A stretch of DNA of 64,000 nucleotides, taken from NCBI GenBank assembly GCA_963761755.1, contig CAVXIC010000013.1:781938-845937 (forward strand), in the 5' to 3' direction. Shown piece after piece: positions 32,401 through 39,577 of this stretch. Position numbers and translations under genes: made by a program. Position 1 is the first letter of the stretch. Every line of letters starts with the position of its first letter. This DNA comes from CAJXVA01 sp963761755. Its GTDB lineage: Bacteria; Myxococcota_A; Polyangia; Nannocystales; Nannocystaceae. The notes beneath the pieces were generated by a model. The model saw nothing but the letters and a program-made list of their open reading frames with translations, searched no databases and was not told the origin of the DNA.

Positions 32401-34053
32401 GAGCCCGGTCCACGTCGCTGGGGTACTGCGAGGCGTGCGGCCAATCGGGCGCGCGTCGACGGCCGCGACTTCCGCATCCTCGAGGCCCTCGAGGGTCTCG
32501 AAGGGGCCGCCGGGTTCGGAGGCGAGCGCCGGCAGGAGGGTCGCGAAGACCAGCGAGCTCTTGCCGGCACCGCTGGGACCCATCACGACGTTGAAGCAGC
32601 CCACGTCCACGGTGAGGTCGGCACGCTGAAGGTTGTGCACGGTGGCGCCGCGCAGTCGCAGGTGGCCTCGGGCCGGCCGACGCTGCTCGCGGGGCACCGG
32701 TGGGGTGCCCAAGGGGTTGGTGGGGTCGAGCGGACCGACGAGGCGTCCGCCCTCGGATCCGGCGCCCGGACCCAGCGCGACCACGGTGTCGGCGTGGCGC
32801 ACCATGTCGGGGTCGTGCTCGACGACGAGCAGCGTGTTGCCCAGCGCCACGATCGCATCGAGGGTGGCCCGCATCCCGGCGTGGGCTTCGGGGTGCAGGC
32901 CCAAGGTGGGTTCGTCGAGCGCGACGAGCAGCCCGCCCAGCTGCGTCCCCAGCTGCGCCGCCAGGGCCAGACGCTGCGCCTCGCCGCCGCTGAGCGTGTC
33001 GGTTCGGCGGCCCAGGTGTAGGTGACCGAGGCTGAGCGTCTCCAAGCGCCCGAGGCGGTCGCGCACGGACGGCTCGACGGTTCGCCAGACCGGCGCGTCG
33101 GGCAACCCGTCGAGCATGCGCTGCACGGAGACGACGGGCGCTGTGAGCAGGTCTGGGAGCGTCAGACCTTCGATGTGAGCCTCCCTGCCCGGGCGGGACA
33201 GGCGAGCCCCGCCGCACGCCGTGCAGTCCGTCGAGCGAACGAATCGAAGGATGTTGGGGTTGCGGTCCCGCCCGAGCGTGTCCTCGATGACCGGGATGAG
33301 CCCGCGGTAGTAGCCCTCCTCGCGCGGCCGGGCCGTGATGCCCTCCCACTTCATGCGCGACTCGATGCCGTGCTTGCCGAAGGGGACCTTCAGCACGTCG
33401 GTGCCGTAGAAGATGACGTGGCGCTGGGCCGCCGTGAGGTCCTGCCACGGTGTCGACACGTCGAATCCGTGCGCCTGGCAGATGGTGTTCATCACCTCGA
33501 GGGTGACCTGGCTGTAGACCGTGTAGCCGTTCTTCAGGGTGGGGACGAGCGCGCCGTCCCGAATGCTCTTTGTGGGGTCGGCGACGATCCGGGCGGGGTC
33601 GACCTGGTCCACCGCGCCCGAACCTCCGCACGTCTCGCACGCGCCGGGCGCGACGTTGAAGCTGAAGTGGCTGCGGGTGAGGGGCACGCCGCCGGGGTCG
33701 GTCGCGAGCCGGGCGAAGACGAGGCGGAGCAGATCCAGCGCGCCCAGGCGGGTGCCGACGGTCGAGCGCGCGCCCGCGGCCGTGGACACGCCGACGGCGA
33801 GCGTCGCGGGGAGGCCGGTGAGGCGGTCGACCTCGGCCCGGCCGAGCTTGCCCAGCATCTGCCTCGCCCGCGCCGACAAGCCGCCCAGGAAGCGGCGCTG
33901 GCCCTCGCGCACCAGCGTGTCGAACACCAGGCTGGTCTTGCCCGAGCCCGAGGGCCCGGTGACGGCGGTCCACGAACCCCACGCGACGTCGAGGTCGACG
34001 TCCTGCAGGTTGTGCGCTCGGGCGCCCCGCAGCGTGATCGGGCGCTCGGTCAC
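29422..34053 (-). CDS. Tandem double UvrA-like protein (four ABC ATPase domains)
   Basis: This 1543-residue protein holds two UvrA-like halves of about 770 residues. Walker A motifs appear four times: GPSGSGKT (residues 33-40), GPSGAGKS (near 490), GVSGSGKT (near 805) and GPSGSGKS (near 1275). The matching signatures are LSGGE (near 350), LSRGE (near 673), LSAGE (near 1130) and LSGGE (near 1450). Each half has two paired zinc-binding CxxC clusters (for example CETCGGSG, CPQCEGLG, CPTCEGAG, CPTCKGSG). The spacing between the first Walker A and its signature, about 315 residues, is too short for the UvrB-binding domain of standard UvrA, so the halves resemble class II UvrA (UvrA2). Role in damage recognition or drug tolerance is inferred. 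The gene starts with GTG and overlaps the sulfotransferase by 4 bp. Confidence 0.9.
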   Translation of the reverse strand: MTERPITLRGARAHNLQDVDLDVAWGSWTAVTGPSGSGKTSLVFDTLVREGQRRFLGGLSARARQMLGKLGRAEVDRLTGLPATLAVGVSTAAGARSTVGTRLGALDLLRLVFARLATDPGGVPLTRSHFSFNVAPGACETCGGSGAVDQVDPARIVADPTKSIRDGALVPTLKNGYTVYSQVTLEVMNTICQAHGFDVSTPWQDLTAAQRHVIFYGTDVLKVPFGKHGIESRMKWEGITARPREEGYYRGLIPVIEDTLGRDRNPNILRFVRSTDCTACGGARLSRPGREAHIEGLTLPDLLTAPVVSVQRMLDGLPDAPVWRTVEPSVRDRLGRLETLSLGHLHLGRRTDTLSGGEAQRLALAAQLGTQLGGLLVALDEPTLGLHPEAHAGMRATLDAIVALGNTLLVVEHDPDMVRHADTVVALGPGAGSEGGRLVGPLDPTNPLGTPPVPREQRRPARGHLRLRGATVHNLQRADLTVDVGCFNVVMGPSGAGKSSLVFATLLPALASEPGGPFETLEGLEDAEVAAVDARPIGRTPRSTPATWTGLFDRVRKAFAAAPQAKAAKLGPSAFSYNNKAGRCPQCEGLGVQRIGLHLLEDVERTCPACDGGRFSPAVLGVSVRGRTIAEVLQMTVDEAVEYFAADPAAHALCQAMQTLGLGYLRLGHGSHQLSRGEAQRVKLATLLGTTDAKPSLLLLDEPDRGLHPTDITRLLTAIDALVDAGHTVVAVSHHRHVWAAADVRTEVRDGVARYGVGFDPGPRSSRRDPRDPTPPPATISLRGVTTHGLQALDVDLPHRALIAVAGVSGSGKTSLVFDTLAAEAWHRFSETLPFVVRQQVRRQARPPLREATGLTPVITLEQGGARANRRSTVATQAELGPLLRLLWSRAGTPCGWTAEHFSPDRPLGACAVCAGLGTVPRCAPHLLVTDPGMPLSAGAMAGTKPGAFFTADDDQHVATLRAALAAKGLPNDLTGPWQDLPDPVRQVALHGSGDLQVSVTWSFARGKRTGSHSFEGPWLGLCPLVEREAIRRANRKDAAAWMVPLEDHPCPTCEGAGLKPEVARTEVGGLRLQTLMAMPAAAVLSTLDALALEGAARAGYDALRPELAQRLQAVCALGLGHLALGRRSPTLSAGELQRLRLANTLRSGLTHTTVVLDEPTAGLHADDVGTLLDQLRTLVDAGNTVIVVSHRPAVLRRADVLLELGPGAGPDGGQIVACGSPDAVLAGDTPTARALRATALARTARTLEVGVTLRGARAHNLRGFDLELPTHGLVGVTGPSGSGKSTLLFDVLVASAHARHPVGCAATTGVDRYTQVRSSRGPVGHTPLNALGIGPALQALFAAASGGTLPKAAFSFDSPKGRCPTCKGSGVETVSMDALADLALPCPTCNGRRFRPEVLEVRWKGRTIAESLETDIASLLPEFTERTLVAAGQALVDAGLGHLALGRPRSTLSGGEAQRLMLAARLLQTESPALIVLDEPGGGLHEADIVRLCGVFDRLIDRGDLIVIAEHRESLIAACDWQVELGPGGGPQGGALLGVGRR

Positions 34054-35018
34054 TTGATCGTGCTGGACTCGGCGTCAGCCTGCTCGGAGTGGACCTTCTC
34101 CACCCACTTGCGCAGCCGCCGGGCGACCAGCGACTTCGCCCACAGCTCCACCCCGTAGCGCTCCTGCCGAATCTTGGTGCGCATCACCCTCTCGCGCACC
34201 GACAGCGCCGCGTTCTCGAGCGCGCCCAGCTCGGGGATGTCGTCGCTCTCCGGCTCGTAGCCGCGCGTGCGCATCATGTCGCCGGCGCGCATCTCGACGT
34301 CTCGCGCCCACTGTGGAGGGTTCTTGCGCCACGCCGTCGCGACCTTGGGGTCCACCTTGTCGTAGGTCGAGTGCGCGTGGAACTCGAGCATGGCGGGCTC
34401 GAACTCGACGCCCATGAACGTGCACAGACCGGTGAGCGCTTCGCGAGGGTTGGTGGCGATGTCCTCGAAGCGGACCTCCGTCCACGCGTCGTCGTCGAGC
34501 TTGGCGGCGAGCGCATCCCACTCCTGCTCGGACTCCAGCCAGCGCTCGGCGGCGGCGTAGGGCGTGCCGTCCCAGCCCATGCGCACGGCCGATGGCGCGA
34601 CGGCCCTGGGGTCGCGGATGAGGTGAATGAAGCGGGCGTTCGGCCAGTGGTCCAGTGGACGCGCGAAGTGGCGGTGAACGGTGCCGCCCACCGCGGCGCA
34701 CCCCGTGCCGCGCTGAAAGAGCAGCGACTCGATCAGCTCGCGTGAACTGCGAAAGGGATGGGCGCCGACCTCGAGCTTGGAGCGTCGGAACACCGCGTCA
34801 CCGACCAGCTTGCCGAGCAGATCGAGAACCTCGGGGTGGGGCTCACCGGGCGGGGTGTAGTCGACGAGGAACTCCATCTGGTGGGAGAAGCTGAGCTTGC
34901 TGTGCCCATCGAGCATCAAGCGCAGCAGCGTGGAGCCCGAGCGCTCCGCCCCGACCACGAACGTGGGGGTGGCAGAGGTGTCGAGCCCGGGCACGGATGG
35001 AGCGGGGGCGTCAGCCAT
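34050..35018 (-). CDS. PAPS-dependent sulfotransferase family protein
   Basis: The 322-residue product starts MADAPAPSVPGLDTSATPTF. The 5'-phosphosulfate-binding loop is VVGAERSGSTLLRLMLDGH (about residues 21-39) and the 3'-phosphate-binding segment is FIHLIRDPRAVAPSAVRMG (about 142-160), the two hallmarks of sulfotransferases. RFEDIATNPREALTGLCTFM follows as in sulfotransferase family 3-type proteins. It would transfer sulfate from PAPS to a lipid, sugar or secondary metabolite; the acceptor is unknown. The stop overlaps the GTG of the double UvrA gene (GTGA), so they are translationally coupled although the link between the functions is obscure. Confidence 0.85.
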   Translation of the reverse strand: MADAPAPSVPGLDTSATPTFVVGAERSGSTLLRLMLDGHSKLSFSHQMEFLVDYTPPGEPHPEVLDLLGKLVGDAVFRRSKLEVGAHPFRSSRELIESLLFQRGTGCAAVGGTVHRHFARPLDHWPNARFIHLIRDPRAVAPSAVRMGWDGTPYAAAERWLESEQEWDALAAKLDDDAWTEVRFEDIATNPREALTGLCTFMGVEFEPAMLEFHAHSTYDKVDPKVATAWRKNPPQWARDVEMRAGDMMRTRGYEPESDDIPELGALENAALSVRERVMRTKIRQERYGVELWAKSLVARRLRKWVEKVHSEQADAESSTIK

Positions 35019-35091
35019 CGAGGGGCGAGTATGGGACCGGTGCCAGAGCCGTTCAACGGTTTTGTCTTGCGAACCTGGTAGGCTCACTGCA

Positions 35092-36264
35092 GTGGAACGG
35101 ACGAGCGGGGCTCCAGGCTTCTACGCGGGACTGCCGGCGTTCGACCGCTTTGCAGACGTGCACGACCTCTCCCGCTACAGCGAGGCGCCCGCCGACTGGG
35201 ACATGGTGGTGACCGACGTCGAGGGCTCCACCGCGGCGATCGAAGCGGGGCGCTACAAGGACGTCAACGCGCTCGGGGTCGCCTCCATCGTGGCGCTCCG
35301 CAACGCGCTCCCCGAGTTCGACCTGCCCTTCGTGTTCGGGGGCGACGGCGCGACGGTGCTCACGCCGGGCTCGGAGCGAGCCCGGGTGTCGGCGGCGCTC
35401 CGCGGCATTCGCAGCATGGCGCGCCAGGCGATGGAGATGACGATGCGGGCCAGCATCGTGTCGGTGGGCGAGCTCTCCGGCGATGGGTTCCGGGTTCGGG
35501 TGGCGCGATTCGTCGCCAGCCCGCAGGCGAGCTTCGCCATGTTCTCGGGCGCGGGGCTCAGTGAAGGCGAGCGCAGGATCAAGGACTCCGAGCTGGGGGC
35601 TCGCTATGCGGTCGACGACGCGGGGCCCCAGGAGGCGAGCTTCGAGGGCTTCGAGTGCCGCTGGAAGCCGCTGGCCACCCGGCGCGGCAAGATCGTGTCG
35701 CTGCTGGTGCACGCGAGCGCCGAAGACCGCGGGGATGCGGCGGCGATCTACGGCGAGGTCCTCGTCGCGCTCGAGTCGATCCTCGACGACGCGCAGGGAC
35801 GGCCGGTCGCGCCCGATGTGCTCGCCGTGGCCTCGGAGTCGCGCGCGTTCGACACCGAGGCCCGGATCACCACCGGGCAGCGCGGGGGGCTGGGCTTCTT
35901 CGCGCGCAAGCAGGTCATCAAGGCGCAGGCGGCCGTGGGGCGGGTTGGCTTCGCGCGCGGCAAGGCGTTCATGGGCTTTCCCGCCGACGTCTACCGCGAG
36001 GAGACGACCAGCAACACGGACTTCCGCAAGTTCGACGACACGCTGCGCATGGTGCTCGACGTGACCGACGAACAGCACGCCGCGATCGAAGCCGACCTCG
36101 CGCGCAGGTATGCCGCCGGGGACATCCGCTACGGCACGCACGTCACGGACGCGGCGCTGATGACCTGCGCGGTCGGCAGCTACCAGGGAGATCACCTGCA
36201 CTTCGTGGACGGAGCCGACGGCGGCTACGCGCTCGCGGCCAAGCAGCTCAAGCTACAGCGCTAG
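35092..36264 (+). CDS. DUF3095 family protein (cyclase-like)
   Basis: The GTG start at 35092 gives MERTSGAPGFYAGLPAFDRF; the frame upstream overlaps the divergent sulfotransferase start and is not coding. The 390-residue protein matches DUF3095: FADVHDLSRYSEAPADWDMV, then VTDVEGSTAAIEAGRYKDVN near residue 45, FVFGGDGATVLTPGS, and TTSNTDFRKFDDTLRMVLDV near the C-terminus. DUF3095 proteins are related to nucleotidyl cyclases: the TDVEGST text resembles the metal-binding motif of class III cyclases, and the FGGDGA text lies where a catalytic motif would. Activity is unproven. It is convergent with the membrane protein gene, with a 17-bp overlap. Confidence 0.82.
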   Translation: MERTSGAPGFYAGLPAFDRFADVHDLSRYSEAPADWDMVVTDVEGSTAAIEAGRYKDVNALGVASIVALRNALPEFDLPFVFGGDGATVLTPGSERARVSAALRGIRSMARQAMEMTMRASIVSVGELSGDGFRVRVARFVASPQASFAMFSGAGLSEGERRIKDSELGARYAVDDAGPQEASFEGFECRWKPLATRRGKIVSLLVHASAEDRGDAAAIYGEVLVALESILDDAQGRPVAPDVLAVASESRAFDTEARITTGQRGGLGFFARKQVIKAQAAVGRVGFARGKAFMGFPADVYREETTSNTDFRKFDDTLRMVLDVTDEQHAAIEADLARRYAAGDIRYGTHVTDAALMTCAVGSYQGDHLHFVDGADGGYALAAKQLKLQR

Positions 36265-37093
36265 CCCCGCGAGAGAAGGCCCGCCCCGGGAGCGTCGCCA
36301 GCAGGCAGGCCGCGACCCCGAGACCCAGCGGGGCCGACGACGCCTCGAGCTGGGCCAGTAAACCGACCAGGAGCACCGCGAACATGCCGCCCTGGACGCG
36401 GCGACGATCGAGCGCGTGACCGGGTTGGTCGCAGTCGGTCTTCGGGGCGGGCAGCGTGGCGATCGACAGGAGCGCCGCCAACGTGACCGCGGCCACCATC
36501 CACGTGGCCCAGGTGCTCCCGAGCTGGATCGGATGAACGATGCCGTAGCCGACGACGATCGCGACGCACCCCAGCGCCCAGGCCCAGCGGTCCCCGCTGC
36601 CCTCGACGAGCAGCGCATCCATCACCAGGGCGGCGGCGATCGCGAGCCCGATGGTCCAGCGATCGCCGAGGAACACCGCCAACCCCACCACACCCACCAC
36701 CGCCGCGAGGTCGGTGACGCGCGCGCCAGGTCCGATGGTGCGGCCCACGAGGCGAGCCGCCAGGATGCCGGCGCCGATCGTCCACAGGTCGACCTGTCCC
36801 TGCCACACCAGCGCCGCGCCACAGAGCGCGACGGCGATCATGGCGGTGTGCGGACGGTCGGGGTCGAGCTCCCGAGCCAGGGCCCACGAGGCGAACGCGA
36901 CCACCGCACAGTGGCCGCCCCGAAGCAGGGCATCCTGCCACGCGTGGGTGTCGAACCATCCCCACACGGCGCCGGCCACCAGCGCCGCCGCCATCACGAT
37001 GAGGATCGCCTTGTTGCTGGGGAAGCGGGGGTCGACCGGCCGTCCGAGCGAGGAGATCTTGTAGACCGGATGTTCGTGCGGCGCCGCGGACAC
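36248..37093 (-). CDS. Multi-pass membrane protein of unknown function
   Basis: The 281-residue protein begins MSAAPHEHPVYKISSLGRP with a short cytoplasmic N-terminus, then about eight hydrophobic segments, for example AILIVMAAALVAGAVWGW, LAAVVGVVGLAVFLG, WMVAAVTLAALLSIATL and GMFAVLLVGLLAQL. A charged loop (LPAPKTDCDQPGH) lies near residue 215. No family was recognised; the composition is like small permeases or channel-type proteins. It is a GTG start. The neighbours on either side are unrelated. Confidence 0.75.
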   Translation of the reverse strand: MSAAPHEHPVYKISSLGRPVDPRFPSNKAILIVMAAALVAGAVWGWFDTHAWQDALLRGGHCAVVAFASWALARELDPDRPHTAMIAVALCGAALVWQGQVDLWTIGAGILAARLVGRTIGPGARVTDLAAVVGVVGLAVFLGDRWTIGLAIAAALVMDALLVEGSGDRWAWALGCVAIVVGYGIVHPIQLGSTWATWMVAAVTLAALLSIATLPAPKTDCDQPGHALDRRRVQGGMFAVLLVGLLAQLEASSAPLGLGVAACLLATLPGRAFSRGASAVA

Positions 37094-37171
37094 GGGCGGA
37101 GCGTGGCACGCGGTGTGGGGCTTGTCTCGCCCGGGGTACCCTTGGGTTCGAAGCGCTGTGCGTGGGTTCCT

Positions 37172-37744
37172 TCAGTCCGCCGGCTCGGCGCCGCGCAGTC
37201 GCTGATAGACCCCCACCTCGGTCTCGCCGAGCATCGCGTCGCGCACGAGCGTGTATCCGCACTTCTCGGCCACGCGGATGGAGGCTTCATGCCCGTCCTC
37301 GATCACGCACACGGTCCGCGGCGCGCTCAGCTCGGCGTCTGCCCAGCGCAGACAGGCCTCCAGCGCCTCGGTGGCCAGCCCGCGACCCCAGTGGTGCTTG
37401 GCGATGCTCCAGCCGCTCTCCGGTGAACCGCTGTGGCTGGGCTCCATCGCGCGCAGGCCCTCGAGGAAGCCGGCTTCACCCACGACCGAGTCGTCCTCGC
37501 GCGCCTCCAGCACCCAATATCCGAAGCCGATCAGGCCCCAGCTGCCGATCATGCGCTGCAGCTGAATCCAGATCTCGTCGCGATTGCGCGTGCGGCCACC
37601 GACGTATTTGACGTGCTCGCGATCGCCCCACATGGCCGCCAACGCGTCGAGGTCCGTGAGGCGGTAGGGGCGAAGGCGAAGGCGGTCCGTCTCGAGGATC
37701 GGGATCTCGGCGATCGACCTCGGCGTGGCAGGAACGAGGCGCAC
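37172..37744 (-). CDS. GNAT acetyltransferase, RimJ/RimL-like
   Basis: The 190-residue protein starts MRLVPATPRSIAEIPILETD. LRLRPYRLTDLDALAAMWGD is the RimJ/L opening block; GYWVLEAREDDSVVGEAGFL and SIAKHHWGRGLATEAL carry the acetyl-CoA-binding Q/HxxGxG/A region, and AEKCGYTLVRD closes the domain. Such enzymes acetylate N-terminal amines or small molecules using acetyl-CoA; the acceptor is unknown. It is a GTG start and is transcribed away from the GNAT-nitrilase gene with about 95 bp between them. Confidence 0.88.
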   Translation of the reverse strand: MRLVPATPRSIAEIPILETDRLRLRPYRLTDLDALAAMWGDREHVKYVGGRTRNRDEIWIQLQRMIGSWGLIGFGYWVLEAREDDSVVGEAGFLEGLRAMEPSHSGSPESGWSIAKHHWGRGLATEALEACLRWADAELSAPRTVCVIEDGHEASIRVAEKCGYTLVRDAMLGETEVGVYQRLRGAEPAD

Positions 37745-37837
37745 GGGGTCCTACAGTACGCCTCGGACTCGAAACGCACCACGGGATCATCGCTTGCGTC
37801 GAGCTGATACCGTGTCAGGCCCCCGTCAGCGCGCCCC

Positions 37838-39511
37838 ATGTCGTCGATCAAAAAGCGAACCGAGAAGTCCGAGAAGTCCGAGAAGGCCGAGAAGGCCGAG
37901 AAGGCCGAGAAGGCCGAGAAGGCCGAGAAGGCCGAGAAGGCCGAGAAGCCCAAGAAAGCCCGGAAGGCGAAAGCTCCGGGTGGGAAGACCAAAGCGCGTC
38001 TGCTCGTCCGGCAGCTCCGCATCGAGGACATCGAGGTCGTGCAGGCGCTGCATCGGCAGGTGTATCCGACGCTGGAGCCATGGTCTCGCAAGAACCTGGA
38101 GGACCATCTGGCGCGCTTCCCCGAGGGCCAGCTCGGGGTGGAACTCGATGGCGAGCTGGTGGCCACGTCGAGCTCGCTGATCGTGGACGCCGCGAGCCTG
38201 GGAGAAGAGCACATCTTCCGCGATGTCTGTCGCGACGGCAACCTGGTCGCGCACGACCCCCAAGGCGACATGCTCTACGGCATCGACATCGCCGTCACGC
38301 CCAAGCAGCGGGGCAAGAAGCTCGCGCGCCGAATCTACGACGCACGCAAGGAGTTGGTGACCCGGCTGAACCTGCGCGGGCTCATCTTCGGCGGGCGAAT
38401 GCCCCGCTTCTACAAATACGCAGAGGAGATGTCCGCGCGTGATTACCTCTCCGCGGTCCTGCGCAAGGAGCTGCGCGACCCCGTCATCACCGCCCAGCGA
38501 GCTAACGGCTTCTCGGTCCGCGCGCTGCTCCCCGGCTACCTGCCCAACGACGCGGAGTCCCGCGGGTTTGCGGTGTTGATGGAGTGGAAGAATCCCTCGT
38601 GGCTGCCGGCTGGGCGAACGCGCCGCAACCGGGTGCGGGTGGCGGCGGTGCAGTACGAGATGCGCCCCATCGACGGCTTCGAGGCGTTCTCGAAGCAGTG
38701 CGAGTTCTTCGTCGATACGGCGTCGGAGTACCGAAGCGACATCGTTGTGTTTCCCGAGCTGCTGACCAACCAGCTGCTGGCGATGGTTCCTGCCGACTCC
38801 CCTGCCGACTCGGCGCGGGCGCTCGAAGCATTCACCCAGCCGTTCGTGGAGTTCTTCGGGTCGCTCTCCATGCGCTACAACATCAACATCCTCGCCGGGA
38901 CGCACCTCACCTGCGAGGGCGATACGCTGTACAACATCGCGTACTTCTTCCATCGCGACGGCCGCATGAGCCGCCAGTACAAGATCCACATCACACCCGC
39001 CGAGGCGCGGTGGTGGGGTGTCTCACCAGGCAACCGCATCGAAGTGTTCGACACCGACTGCGGCAAGGTCGGAATCGCGATCTGTTACGACGTGGAGTTT
39101 CCCGAGTACGCGCGGGTGCTCAAGAGCCAGGGCGCCGAAATATTGCTCGTGCCGTACAACACCGACATTCGGTCGGGGCACCTGCGGGTACGGGCGTGCT
39201 CCCAAGCGCGTGCGGTCGAGAACCATATGTACGTGGTCACCGCGGGCGCGACGGGCAACCTGCCGCAGGTCGAAGGCGCCGACATTCACTACGCGCAAAG
39301 CGCCATCCTCACGCCGAGCGACATCGCCTTCGCGCGCGACGGAATTGCGGCCGAGGCCACGCCCAACATCGAGACGATGCTCGTGCATGACCTGGACCTG
39401 GGCGCGCTGCGCAAGGCCGAGGGGACGGGCACAGTGCGGCCGTGGGCCGACCGACGCACCGATCTGTATCGCGTGATGTTCAAGAACGGCACCGAAGATC
39501 AGGAGATCTGA
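37838..39511 (+). CDS. Fusion of a GNAT acetyltransferase and a nitrilase-family hydrolase
   Basis: This 557-residue protein begins with a basic, acidic-alternating tail (MSSIKKRTEKSEKSEKAEKA), then a GNAT domain at about 55-250: RLEDIEVVQALHRQVYPTLEP-type opening, DIAVTPKQRGKKLARRIYDA (acetyl-CoA loop) and FGGRMPRFYKYAEEM. A nitrilase domain follows at about 265-550 with the Glu-Lys-Cys triad: Glu306 in FPELLTNQ, Lys381 in QYKIHITPAEARWW and Cys414 in AICYDVEFPE. Related fusions are annotated as carbon-nitrogen hydrolases with an N-acetyltransferase domain; the substrate is unknown. The first 30 residues come from a 9-bp tandem repeat. Confidence 0.88.
   Translation: MSSIKKRTEKSEKSEKAEKAEKAEKAEKAEKAEKAEKPKKARKAKAPGGKTKARLLVRQLRIEDIEVVQALHRQVYPTLEPWSRKNLEDHLARFPEGQLGVELDGELVATSSSLIVDAASLGEEHIFRDVCRDGNLVAHDPQGDMLYGIDIAVTPKQRGKKLARRIYDARKELVTRLNLRGLIFGGRMPRFYKYAEEMSARDYLSAVLRKELRDPVITAQRANGFSVRALLPGYLPNDAESRGFAVLMEWKNPSWLPAGRTRRNRVRVAAVQYEMRPIDGFEAFSKQCEFFVDTASEYRSDIVVFPELLTNQLLAMVPADSPADSARALEAFTQPFVEFFGSLSMRYNINILAGTHLTCEGDTLYNIAYFFHRDGRMSRQYKIHITPAEARWWGVSPGNRIEVFDTDCGKVGIAICYDVEFPEYARVLKSQGAEILLVPYNTDIRSGHLRVRACSQARAVENHMYVVTAGATGNLPQVEGADIHYAQSAILTPSDIAFARDGIAAEATPNIETMLVHDLDLGALRKAEGTGTVRPWADRRTDLYRVMFKNGTEDQEI
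37862..37951 (+). repeat. 9-bp tandem repeat encoding EKA
   Basis: Ten copies of a 9-bp unit lie in the 5' part of the GNAT-nitrilase gene: two GAGAAGTCC, seven GAGAAGGCC and one GAGAAGCCC. They encode EKS, EKA and EKP. Length changes stay in frame because the unit is three codons, so the N-terminal tail could vary in length between strains without breaking the gene. Confidence 0.9.
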
Positions 39512-39577
39512 AGCCGGACGGGCGCGGACGGGCGTTTTCGCATGGCGTAGCATCCGTTCGTCTGCCACGATCAGCCC

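Noticed and set aside
30076..33021. A 981-codon open frame on the plus strand opposite the double UvrA gene
   Set aside because: It is the shadow of a GC-rich minus-strand gene; the translation is low-complexity and has no motifs.
37826..38989. A leucine-rich repeat-like frame (LLGLLGLLG) on the minus strand
   Set aside because: It is the reverse complement of the EKA tandem repeat in the GNAT-nitrilase gene.
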